Below, piece by piece: positions 46,401 to 57,282 of a stretch of 64,000 nt of DNA. The notes beneath the pieces were generated by a model. The model saw only the letters and a list, made by a program, of their open reading frames with translations, was not told the DNA's origin and searched no databases. How positions within the stretch are numbered: position 1 is the first letter of the stretch; the number at the start of each line of letters is the position of its first letter. Made by a program: the position numbers and the translations under genes. Origin of the DNA: Cyclina sinensis (lineage: Eukaryota; Mollusca; Bivalvia; Venerida; Veneridae); the NCBI GenBank assembly GCA_012932295.1, contig JAAONU010000003.1:27142361-27206360 (forward strand), given 5' to 3'.

Positions 46401-49400
46401 ACATAAGATGAATTTATATTTAACACAAAATATCAATCAAACCACCAGCAGTGTTGCCGCTAAATTTTTTATGCATTAAAACGACAGTTAAAATCATGCG
46501 TTATGGTTTGACAATAATAAAAAAAATGTCTGTAAAATGGGTCAAACTGTCAGTGCCAAATTAATTAGGCTATGGCACAATATAAATTTCCAAATGAAAA
46601 TGGATGCCCGAACCGCTGATGGGATGGTAAGCGACCAGCTTGTTAAAGAATGTTGATGGATTCGCTGACTGCCAGGCATCTGGCACTTTTGAATTAGGAA
46701 TTGGGGGTATATCTATACAATAGTAGATGTGTAGTGAAGTCCAGTTTCTGTGCTTTTTCTGTCCATATATCTTCCTATAATGTCAAACCCCTCACAGGGA
46801 TGTAGAGATTTGCATGTCTAAAACCAAGAGGGTAACAGAATTAAGAATAAAAGCTAAAGAATGTATGACAGTGAAATAGAATCGGGTTAAAAAGATAAAA
46901 GCAAGAGTTCGAGTAGAGCTAAGGTGATGAATGATCAATGCTGCATACAGCTACACTGAACTGTTCAAGATTTGAAAGAGCAGGAATATCTGGGGAGAGA
47001 CAATTCCAGTATCTTTGGTCTTTTGGATCAAGGAGTATTTATAGTAATCAGTGGTTGCTGTTATAAATGTTTACTTGAAGGATGAATTATCAGAATATAA
47101 GAATGTCGCACCTTATTCTCACAGCATTTATATATTCTTTTCAGATATTACTGTGACTATTGTGACACATACCTCACACATGACTCTGTAAGTATTTTCA
47201 CTTTAACAGAATAGTCCACACTTCATTGCATGTGACTCCAACTTTTTACAGGATATCAAAAGTTTAACTCAGTGGTCTAGAGGATTGATTTTTTGGCACC
47301 AGCTTGCCTGAGCAGGCTTGAGATCCAGTTCCATGTTGACAGAGATTTTTATGTAGCATTGCAGAAGTTGGTAAGATACTGAAAAGAGTTGGTGTATATT
47401 TATGTTAAAATTGTTATGAGTTATGTAAAGAGTTGTTATAATTATGTTCAATATTTTACACATATTCTTTGAAATTAATGAAATTAAAGTGATTTAAGTA
47501 AAGCGTTCTGCACACAACATGTGTCAGAATGTATAGAAGTGGTATTGAAATATGTTATATAGCCTTCTGTTTTTTCAGCCATCTGTAAGAAAGACCCACT
47601 GCAGTGGTCGTAAACATAAAGAAAACGTCAGATTGTACTACCAGAAATGGCTAGAAGAACAAGTACAGAAACTTGTAGATGATACTAGTAAGTAATTGAT
47701 TTTAATTCCTAGCCTTCATTCCTTGTGAACAAAGATATCAAGATCACTACAGGAACTGGACATACCCAGTAATCTTGTGTTACCATATCTGGAGGCATAC
47801 ACACATGTAGTTACCATATTTTATTGTATTTGAAAAGAACCTGAACATATTTATCTCCTAGTTAGATTGGTGGTGTATGTTGGAGACTTGATTGCTTCGA
47901 TGAGTTTTAATTCTGATGGAATTGCATGTATGTAACATCCATATTATGTACTGAAGTGGTCATTTTAGAGCACTGCAATGTGAAAGAAAGATATATACTA
48001 TAAAGTATGACATATAGTTGTGTCTGTACTCTAAAGAAGTATTATACATTGTGCTGGAATAGCTTAAAGTGATTATATATGTATATTATCCCCAAAGGGA
48101 TATAGAAGCATTGTCCATCTGTCCATCATTCTTTGATTGGAACATAACTCTAAAACTGTTTAAGTTATAAACAAACAAGTTACAGCCAAACTTCATATGT
48201 GGTTTAAGCTCATTGAGTAGAATTGCAGTGCATAGGAACAAAAACACTACACTTCATAATTTTATAGTTATTCCCCTTTTGCTATTTTTCCTGTTTTAAA
48301 GGGGCTGTGCTCCAGATGACAAAAAAAGAAAGTTTTCTTGTATTATAAATTTTTTGTAATATTTATGACTAATGCTTAAAAAATAACATACTGACAAAAA
48401 ATAAGTCAAATAATTACATTATAAATTGATTTTTTCCCTTTCAAAGTGCTATACCATAACGCAACGGTATAACTATATCGTATAAGATTTAAAGTAAACA
48501 TCTATAATTTCACATGCGGCGATGCTGGTGACAGTAAAAGCGTTGGAAATATTTTGTTAACATGAGGGTCCAGAGTTCAAATCATGCTGGAGCGAAAATA
48601 TTTTTTTTATTCTATTTTGACTTTAATAATCAGTTTTGAAGTAAAATATTATGTTGTTATAATCTCACGGCATCTAAATATATAATTTATGCAAAAAAAT
48701 TTTTTATGTCAAATCTGGAGTACAGCCTCTTTAAGTTATAAATCTAAAACTTTATTTGTGGTTACATCTCACTGAGTAGAAGTGCAGGGCATAGGAACTG
48801 CAACTCTTCACTTCATAATTTTTTAGTTATTCCCCTTTGCTATTTTTCCTACTTAATTTTTGTTTGCACCATAACTCTTAAAGTATTTGAGGTATCAATA
48901 TTAAACTTCAGAGGTGCATAGATGTCATAAGGAGTCATGTAATGTAGAAATTTAACTCTTCATTGTTTAGACCAAATATTGCTGTTGTTCCACTGCTTTT
49001 TGAGAATGTTTTGACATCATTTCTCTCAAACGACAGTCATTTACAATAAGAGCTATTTCTGCTTGGCACAGCTCAATTTTTATGGGTTTTGATTCATTAT
49101 AGATAAAGATACCGAATTGATCTTTCACTGAAATTTCAAGGTCAAACATCTATGTAAACTTAACAGCCCCATTCCAGTGATTTGTATTATTCTGTGGGGG
49201 ATATCAATTCAACAAATTTGCTTGTTTTTCTTAGCTTTTTGTTGCAACAAACTAATGTTACAGTTTTATTTTCTGCTTTCAGCTGCTGCATTTAAAGCTG
49301 GAGTAGCAGGGCAACCCAAACCACCAGGACCAGGTGCAATCCCTGGCCCACCTGCTGGTGCCATGCCAGCAGCCCCTATGGGTGGTCCAATGCCAGCCCC

Positions 49401-50225
49401 TATGCCATTGATGGGTCCTGGACCACCAGGGCCTAGACCAATGATGATGCCAGGAGGTAGAGTAACATTTGATAGCTTTATAAATTATGTCTGCCTTACT
49501 TCCTCAGCTTTGTTAGCATTACCAGTAGCCAAAATACCAATTTGCTACTAGAATCTATAGAATTGTTTGAAGATGACACCTGCTTTCACAATTTTTGGCA
49601 AATTATTTGAAAATGAGTATTTTTGAGTAAATAGAAAATTTGGCATTTAAGTTATATTTCTAAGGGCCAACCTGTCATAAGTCTCAAGTCAAGAAATCAG
49701 TGATAATTTCTGCTATATAATCTCCAGTTAGGAAGTCAGTACTTATGTTTACCTAATATTCTCAAGTCAGGAAGGCTGTGGGGTGTTGAATGATACTGTA
49801 AATTACTATTCAAAAGAAGTCTTAAATTAAGAATTGCACAGTTTTAATAATTTTGATACACATTTTTCATATTCTGTAACTATGTTAATGGGAGCAATTA
49901 AAAAAAAGCCATGTTAGTTATTGTATATTGATGAAATCCCACCTTCAGTCTAGGAACTGATGACTGGAAAGAGCTCTCACCTTTTACCTTTACAAAAGTA
50001 CAGAATGTATTAAGAAGTGTAGAATTTCTTTGAAGATCTAAAAGACTCATAATAAGGATGACTTTCTAGGAACATATTTTTTTCACTCACATGTTTTCTT
50101 ATTATATAGGTATGAGACCACAGATGGTGCCCATGGGTGGAATGGGGATGGGCCCTCCTATGGGGATGCAGTTCAGGGGTGGACCTCCAATGATGGGTGG
50201 CCCTCCACGTATGATGAACAGATAA
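43409..50225 (+). CDS. SNRPC: U1 small nuclear ribonucleoprotein C (U1-C), five exons
   Basis: Exons are 43409-43416, 47145-47187, 47579-47687, 49283-49456 and 50110-50225 (TAA). They join without gaps into 149 residues. The protein begins [17 protein letters not shown], the N-terminus of U1-C, with a C2H2 matrin-type zinc finger at Cys6, Cys9, His24 and His30. A helix follows ([18 protein letters not shown]), then AAFKAG and a Pro/Gly/Met-rich tail with repeated PM and GPP motifs to the C-terminus, as in animal orthologues of about 145-160 residues. U1-C helps U1 snRNP recognise and stabilise 5' splice sites in the nucleus. The first coding exon is only 8 nt (ATGCCTAA) before a GTAGGT donor. 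All acceptors end in AG after pyrimidine tracts, and phases agree at every junction. Introns are 3.7 kb, 0.4 kb, 1.6 kb and 0.65 kb. Introns 1 and 3 carry inserted elements. Confidence 0.93.
43560..43760 (-). mobile_element. tRNA-derived SINE in SNRPC intron 1
   Basis: On the minus strand the head at about 43760-43690 has an A-box-like TTGTCCAGGGGTAGAGCG, an anticodon-arm-like CTCCGGATCCGGAG and a perfect B box GGTTCGAATCC (43705-43695). The acceptor-stem halves do not pair, so it is not a tRNA gene. The tail toward 43560 ends in TAAATGAGTCTAAACTAAAC, AT-rich with a short repeat as is common in SINE tails. Confidence 0.65.
43854..44820. mobile_element. hAT-type non-autonomous DNA transposon with perfect 8 bp duplication
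   Basis: The element starts CAGGGTTGGC and ends GCCAACCCTG, perfect 10 bp terminal inverted repeats. It is flanked by TTTTTTAC at 43846-43853 and again at 44821-44828, an exact 8 bp target-site duplication as produced by hAT transposases. Subterminal regions carry many copies of GGTCAATACTGG or its inverse, which could be transposase-binding motifs. There is no transposase ORF, so mobilisation would be in trans. It lies in SNRPC intron 1. Confidence 0.85.
44857..45499. mobile_element. Long-inverted-repeat MITE, 643 bp, with 8 bp duplication
   Basis: The left end and the reverse complement of the right end share about 140 bp at high similarity, including ATCGGTAACATGATTTTATA, TAGTAAAAAAACGG and GTAGGTGTGAA. 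TTTTTATG flanks it at 44849-44856 and 45500-45507, an 8 bp target-site duplication. The interior is unique and non-coding. It sits 36 bp downstream of the hAT-type element in the same intron. Confidence 0.75.
45508..45875. other. SNRPC intron 1, nothing further recognised
   Basis: AT-rich intron sequence between the MITE and the LINE fragment. No additional feature can be supported. Confidence 0.4.
45876..46110 (-). mobile_element. 3' fragment of the same LINE family
   Basis: About 235 bp match 40275-40504 closely, for example TAGGCAGGCGCGTGTCAGG, TTGTTTAGTCCACTGATAAA and CTTAATCTCGGTCGGTAATT. The copy keeps only the 3' UTR and the last ~25 codons of the reverse transcriptase frame and is severely 5'-truncated. 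It shows the family was active after the SNRPC intron existed. Confidence 0.85.
46111..47144. other. SNRPC intron 1, 3' part
   Basis: Unique intronic sequence up to the acceptor TATTCTTTTCAG before exon 2. No other exon or repeat was recognised. Confidence 0.5.
48090..48960 (+). repeat. Degenerate interspersed repeat in SNRPC intron 3, split by a MITE
   Basis: Two units, at about 48120-48290 and 48733-48900, share GTGGTTTAAGCTCATTGAGT, CACTTCATAATTTT and AGTTATTCCCCTTTTGC. They resemble the units in the element at 51461-52703. TCTGTCCATCATTC lies at the left. The two parts are separated by the TTAA-flanked insertion at 48300-48730. Confidence 0.5.
48300..48730. mobile_element. 431 bp MITE flanked by TTAA
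   Basis: The left end is AGGGGCTGTGCTCCAGA, and the reverse complement of the right end is AGAGGCTGTACTCCAGA (15 of 17 bases equal). TTAA lies immediately outside at 48296-48299 and 48731-48734. TTAA duplications are typical of piggyBac-type transposition, but the termini do not start with the usual CCC, so the superfamily is left open. The interior has no ORF. Confidence 0.6.
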
Positions 50226-51460
50226 TGCAGGCAGAATCTAGACTCATCACCATGTGTACATGTTGAAACATTAGAACTCTGAGAGATTTGTGTAGCAGTG
50301 TGTTAGGATTCATCAATGTATTCGACAAAAAAAACAAATCTGAACCATGAAAAGAGATGAAGACAGATAAACTAACATGGTGTGTGAATTTGCCAGATAC
50401 TGTAATTTTTTTGTTATCATAGCAATGTCAGTGGAATTTTCACAGAAATGGAAAACATTTTTTCCACTTTTGTATGTCATATTCTTTGGGCTAATTAAAA
50501 AAACCATGTTATTTTGTTTGTAATTGAATTTCTGTAACTAATCATTTTAGGATATTTTGAAAATGTAATATATTTGTTCTAATGACTGATCTGTAAAGCT
50601 AAATCAGTATCTCAGATTAGATTGAAATTGCTTTCGTTTCAAATCCTGTTTTATTTCATTTGGTAATGTATTGGTTAGGTTTTTAATAGTATGTCCGATT
50701 AACAAGATACTGATTTTAAGGATTTTATTGAGATTTTAAAAAGGTTTACTTATTGAAAGATGAATAGTAGAAATATTCCCAGAACTGATCATTGGCAGAT
50801 GAATCATTTGACAAACATAATTGTTTCTTTGATAATTTGATGTTCTTTAGGTTTAAAATCATTAGAGTGCAACATTACTGTAATAATTTTTAGACTGTGC
50901 TCATATGTTGTCATTGCTCATCAATGCATTACAGAAGTTCTCATATATCCTAATGTAAAGTGGAGTGTGTCCACAAATTATATCAGTAAACTGGACTGTG
51001 TAGTGGTCAGGCTTGACACAGGAACTTACTTTATTTGAAATGAAGCATAATGCTAGCCATATAGTTTACTTTACTTGCACTAGGATTATTTTGATATCAA
51101 AGGGTTATGTTAACAAGAGTTAAGATGAGTATTTTATTAAAGGATTGGAGCTGTATTGTATTTCCAAAACTATTTTTGTGCAATTAAATTTGTAACAATT
51201 CTTCAGCTTGTTCATGCCTAATACATTTGTAAGGTGTCTGTGGTTTTCTGCCAACTGCATTAGCTTTGAAATATATCAGCTTTGTGTAAAAATGTCACAA
51301 GTAACTTCATTGGCTGATTGCGAAAGGAAATACTTTTGAAACCATTGAAAATACATCATTAATTATTTACGAGTACGAAATGTTTCAAATTTTCCCACAG
51401 TGGATAAATAGAGTGAAAAGGATTGATCCAACATGGGTTTCCAACGATGGGTTCACCTAT
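50226..51460 (+). other. SNRPC: SNRPC 3' UTR and intergenic sequence
   Basis: Unique AT-rich sequence after the SNRPC stop. ATTAAA at 51136 and 51183 are possible polyadenylation signals. No further coding frame is convincing: the plus-strand frame at 51380-51589 runs into the next repeat element. The 3' end of the transcript was not determined. Confidence 0.4.
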
Positions 51461-52703
51461 TTTTGTGTCGCCTGCTACGAAGTAGCCCCAACATATAGGG
51501 ATCTCTTCCCCATCATCTGTCTGTCTGTCCATCCGTCCGTCTGTCTGTCCATCACAAACTTGTCCGGACTACTCTTCAGAAACTACTGATGTGATTTCAT
51601 CAAAACTTTACAGGAATGATCAGTACCAAGTCTAGTTGTGTATATCGTCAGCATTTTCCAGTTCAATGATTTTTGTCAGTTTTTATGCTCCCTGAAGGGC
51701 TAGCATATAGTTGCCGCTTTGTCTGTCGGTCTGTTCGTCCTTCCGTCATAATTTTGTCCGGAGCATAACACAAAAACTATGAGAGATATCAAGACCAAAC
51801 ATTAAAAGTAGTTAGATCTCATTGATGAGCAGTGCAGTGCACAAGAACCATAACTCTTGCTTTATTAATTTTTGAGTTATTGCCTTTTGAAATTTCTCAT
51901 ACTTATTTTTTGTCCAGGGCATATCTCACAAAGTATAAGAGTTATCAACTTGAAATTGTATAAGTAGATAGATCTCATTGATGAGCAGTGCAGTGCACAA
52001 GAACATAACTCTTGGTTTTTTAATTTTTTAGTTATTGCCCTTTGAAATTTCTCATACTTATTTTTTGTCTGGGGCATATCTCACAAAGTATAAGAGTTAT
52101 CAACTTGAAACTTTATAAGTAGATAGATATCATTGATGAGCAGTGTAGTGCATAAGAACCGTAACTCTTGCTTTATTAATTTTTGAGTTATTGCCTTTTG
52201 AAATTTCTCATACTTATTTTTTGTCTGGGGATATCTCACAAAGTATAAGAGATATTAACATGAAACTTTATTGGTAGATAGATCTCTATGAGGAGAAGTG
52301 CAGCGTGCAAGAACTGAGGTCTATTTTCCATAATTTAGGAGTTATTGCCCTTTGTTATTTTTCATACTTTAAAAAAAATACATATTAGACAATAGCCCTT
52401 TTGGAATTGGCATTTATTCGGGGAGCATCCATCGGTTCCACCGATTTCTTGTTATTTTTAAACTTTGTCCGGACAACTTCTCTTATACTACTAAAGCAAT
52501 TTAAATGAAATGTTACATGATTGTTCTGTACCTCAAGTTCTTGTGCATGTCTTACAGGTTTTTCGGTTGAATGATTTTTGGCTGAGTTATGGCCCTTGAA
52601 TAAAAAAATGAGTTTTAGCCTACAAACTGTCCAATCACCTCTCAATACTACTGTTTAATTGGCTATCATCAGGCGACACATGTGATCACTGATGGCCCTT
52701 GTT
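51461..52703 (-). mobile_element. HINE-like element of another family, minus orientation
   Basis: On the minus strand it starts AACAAGGGCCATCAGTGATC and CATGTGTCGCCTG, runs through about four ~150-160 bp units (on the plus strand GATGAGCAGTGCAGTGCA, AATTTCTCATACTTATTTTT, GGGCATATCTCACAAAGTAT), then a GACAGACGGACGGATGGACA microsatellite near 51520-51550. It ends with a small hairpin GCTAC TTC GTAGC and CAGGCGACACA. CATGTGTCGCCTG near the 5' end and CAGGCGACACA at the 3' end are inverse. The plan matches the elements at 30916-33234 and 26713-27985. A Fold: no transposase ORF. Confidence 0.6.
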
Positions 52704-55700
52704 ATTTATAATCCCACCAGGTAAATCCATACAAACAGGAGTTACTAGTATAGCTCTGGAGAGATGAACTGTGACAGGTGGACACAATATTCCTCAAGGA
52801 TGATAAAGAAAAACAAAACTGAAATGTCTATAAACAGGTTTTATTACACAAATTTAAGCAAAGACTTTTGATATGACTTTTTACAAGCAATAATTATTAA
52901 AGTATTTAGCACAGTTACCAATATACTTAAATAAAAATACCAAGCACATCTATACAGTTCATTTTATGTAACCACAGAGTGAAAAGCATTAGACCATTTA
53001 AGATAATATCTTTTCCAAAAAAATTACCAATTAATATTTCAGTAATGCTAAGGACATTGGACTTTGTGACTTACAATTTTAAGTACAATCATGGACTGTA
53101 GTGGAATGCTAACATCAGTAGGATATTAATTTAATTCTATAAAATATATTTCACTCGTATTACACATTTAAAGTTGTGCTACAAAATAGGCACTTCTTCT
53201 GTTAAACAATTAAGGCATATAGGTTTTGGCACAGCCATTTAGAAATCAATTGACTTCAATGGCATAATAATTCTCTTAGATCTACAAAAATAGGACACTT
53301 TTGCTAGCATATAGTACTGAACTGTGGCATTTTAAAGTAAAGAATTACTGATTCAGTACCTGACAACCACTCTACATGTCAACCAGTGGCTGAAAGAGCA
53401 CATATTTTAAAGAGAACATTTCTATAGTAATGTATCTTCAACTCGATTTGAAAAGCATTGAACAGGAAGTGGAAGATACCAACTTCGGAGGCAACATGGT
53501 GTACAAAAATAAGCAACGCTTCTATGACAATGATAGCTCTATAACAGCAAATGTACTTATACATAACAAGAGAGATCACAAAAATATGCAACATCTAGTA
53601 GTATCAAAACATTACTCCATCTAATATATTGTTAACAATGTTAAAGGAAGAAAATATTTCAAATGATCAAAAATGACTTGTAAAAGAACTGGCCATTACC
53701 CTTAACAATATTAAAAGATTCTTTCAAATAAATGTCCTTGTGTTAAATCAGTTCAAATCTATTCATCTTGTACAGTTTAAATGATGCCAAACGTTCCTGA
53801 ACAAATGATAACCATCATATAACATTATTATCATTAGAAAGAAAAGAAACTATAATGCCAAGCCAAGTGCAAAAAAGGAGTAAAATTTAACATTAAAGTT
53901 CCTCTTATTAGCAGTGTTTTGAAGACAACAGATATTATGACATTTTTTTTTTAATAGCTGATTTGCAAAATAAAATTTCTGACTTAAACGTTAGTTTAAA
54001 TTCAAAAATAACATACTGAATTAGTTTAATTTACCAGTTCTATCAAGCATTTTGACCTTGACCTTTACATTAGGTTCACGACCCTACTTGGGACAAATAG
54101 CCAGATCCAATAAATCACCTCTGCCCTAATAATCTGCAATCCAATGACATAGTTAGTCTGAGTGAGAGGACTAGGGAAAGACACAGAGCCTTGTGTATCA
54201 CCATATGCTTGTGGCCCTTGATAAATGCAGGGACATTAAATTACACCACTGGCACTATCTCAATTATACCACAGAAACAATCTTAAGTGACATTTCAAAT
54301 AATAATAAATAGCTTATAAAAATATGTACTCTACCTGAAAATCTAGACTAATTACCTGGAATACAACAAATACTGATTACATTATAGGGTATCATACATG
54401 TACTACAAACTGTAATACTACAATGTAGCGAATTCACACATGGTATACTGACTAATTTGCATAGATACAGAGAGCAAAAATCTTACAGCACAATGAAATG
54501 TACAATATCATGGAACTTCTTATGATTGTTTTGCTTCTGTTTACTAGAAGATTTATATAATAAATCACATTTCCTACCAAAGACTACAATTTGTCCTAAA
54601 GATATCCATTATCATGATAAGCATGATATATAACATGTTTATTAAAGAGCCACTTTTCCTCCAACTAAATACAAGCACAGCTGGCATGAAGTGGCCACGT
54701 TCAAAAGTGAAATATGGATAAAATTTACTTCAGAACATCTTTAACTTGAGTTTAGTTTGTAACAGATGATTCCACTCTAGAGCTGACAGGCATGTTACAG
54801 TACATAAGAAAAACTACCTTGTTCCTTAACAAGCTGATAAATGTATTTAAGTAATTATAACCTCAACATTTGATGACAATGCAATTTTAAATCAAAATCT
54901 CATTTAAATACAGTATCACTGAATTTGCTTGTCATAAATAACCTAAAAGTACATTAAGTTTTATGAACATCAACATCTGAACTCCCGAATCAAGATCATA
55001 GGCACTCTGTGTTATGACAAAAGAATTGTGTCTTTGATCATTTGAATTACTGATTTGGTTGAACATCAGCCCAAGTCTTTGATAAATCCTCACAGAAACC
55101 CTTTTTTCAACAAGATCATAAAATTCTGTATCTGTAGTTTAGATTATTACAAGCTAAGCCACCTGCCATATTTTCAAATAACAGAAGTAGGTACACTGGT
55201 TTGTTTTTGACTTTGGGCCCAGCATGCCATCATTCAGACAGGGAGTGAGGGGAACCAACAATGTTTCTTTTTGAAAATGGAAAGATTTGAATTGGACTTT
55301 AAGCTATTTTTTGGAGGAGATAAAGGCAGTTCAAGTTAACACAAACCAATGGTAAGAATGAGCTTCTAGTGGAATAAGGTAAAATAGTTGTTGACCAGTG
55401 GTCCACTGGAAATGGACGGGACTTGTAACCAATGGGTCAGGTGTTCAATTCACAGCTGCTCATTTGTCTCTCAGGTACAACGCTAAGCATATAAAAGAAC
55501 CAGGAGTGTCTCTGGAATGGGATGCTTTCTGTATCTTGCATAATACCCCAAAACTACAGTGATAGCTTGCTTATCTGTCCTCTTTCAAGCCAGAATTCTT
55601 TCTAAACCAAACATCCTAGCTGGTCCCAGATTTTTTTGTCCAAATTTTATAACAAAAATACCTTTCTGTTCTGGAATCCTTCTACCATTAAATCGGTACA

Positions 55701-57000
55701 TCTTTTTCAGTACTTTTGATCACTTTTGTTACCTTTAAAATTGACCTTTTTCAACATTCTTCCATACATTGTAGAATATGGCATTCTTTAAAAGAAAGAA
55801 TTACATTGAGTCTGAAATTACACCTGTCTTTAGTGTTGATTTTCTGTATAGAACTGCAGCAAATATATTACTGATAACAATTGTTTTGTTTCTGTTATAT
55901 ATAAATTTGAGAATTCATAAAGTTGATATTTCATAACATCATAAAAAATAAAACTGAACTGCAAGTTTAGATATACAGAAATGAAATACAACTCTTGACA
56001 TACATCTGCACTTGTGACCCTTTTAATCTGGAAACCTTCTAATCTGAACCTACTAATGGTCCAGACAAGGTATGATAGGGAGGTCCCACTGTAACCTCTT
56101 CTAGCGTCGTCAATCATATGAGAAACCATTAAAAACAATAAATAAACTCAAAAAGATTGACAGACAGTTTTCTGGCATTTAACCACAGCCGTAAAGTTAA
56201 AAATGCACAGCATGCTCATAGCAAGCAAAAATTCTAAGGATAAACAAACAAAATCATTAATGTAACTCAAGTCCTTAAAATTTACTTAGAGTCAAATCTA
56301 CACAAACTTTTATTCTTAATAAGCTTATAAAGAAATGTAATTAAAAAAAAAATGTCCCAGGGATTGAAGAATACAGACAGGGGAATAATTTGCATACAAA
56401 ATACTGATGAAAGTGGTCAAGATGTTCAAAATCTTGACTGGAGACTGGAAAGTCCTGATATTGAGAGTACATACTGCAGCACATAACCTTATAGCACGTC
56501 AACACAAACATATCAGCAAATAATATTACCATAATAAAAATGCAAATTACTTTGTGGCTTTTAAAGCGGGACTTCCATTCAACAAATCTGATAAACAAAA
56601 CTGCTGAGACACACAACCCTTACCTCAACATGGTTAGAGTCATAAAGACATCCAAATACTGTCTCAGTATTTACACCTAGATGGAATGAGGATAAATAAG
56701 GAGCATATGATAATATGGTGGTAGCACAACCGACTTGTATACTAGGCTTGAAATCCAGTGGCTACCCAACTTCCCAAATGCTACAAATGGAGAGATGAAA
56801 GAATATGGTATTATGTATCTGTGCAACAGAATAAGTGTGTAAAAGAACAATTTTTCGCACAAACCCACAATAATATAAACTCAAAAAAAAAAAGATTCAG
56901 GTAGATAGCTATCAGCTCTATGACAGACACAAGAACCAAAACACTGGCTGAAATGAACAAGGCCAGTTTGTAACAAAAACCCAGACAAGAACTGACATAT
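52704..57000. other. AT-rich region without recognisable exons, possible minus-strand 3' UTR
   Basis: No convincing coding frame is found on either strand. AATAAA on the minus strand at 52845-52840, just before the region meets the repeat element, would suit the end of a long minus-strand transcript such as PTDSS2. This is inference. The only repeat recognised is the SINE fragment at 55391-55545. Confidence 0.35.
55391..55545 (+). mobile_element. SINE fragment related to the copy at 36800-37035
   Basis: TGTCTCTGGAATGGGATGCT, then TTCTGTATCTTGCATAAT matches the 3' part of the other copy. AACGCTAAGCATATAAAAGA corresponds to its middle. The tRNA-like head is much decayed (GGGTCAGGTGTTCAATTCAC is the possible B-box region). 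Confidence 0.45.
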
Positions 57001-57015
57001 ATATCTACCTAATTA

Positions 57016-57282
57016 TACGTAGTTGGGTATATTATAATGTAGTTGGGTATATTATAATGTAGTGGGGTATATTATAATGTAGTGGGGTATATTATAATGT
57101 AGTGGGGTATATTATAAAGTAGTGGGGTATATTATAATGTAGTGGGGTTTATTATAATGTAGTGGGGTATACTTATGAAGTATCGGGGTATATTATAATG
57201 TAGTGGGGTTTATTATAATGTAGTGGGGTATACTTATGAAGTATTGGGGTATATTATAATGTAGTGGGGTTTATTATAATGA
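57016..57282. repeat. 20 bp minisatellite, about 13 copies
   Basis: The unit GTAGTGGGGTATATTATAAT is repeated head to tail. The first copies have GTTGGG, and variants with ACTTATGAAGTATTGGGG occur in a regular alternation toward the right end, suggesting a higher-order unit of about 60 bp there. Confidence 0.9.
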
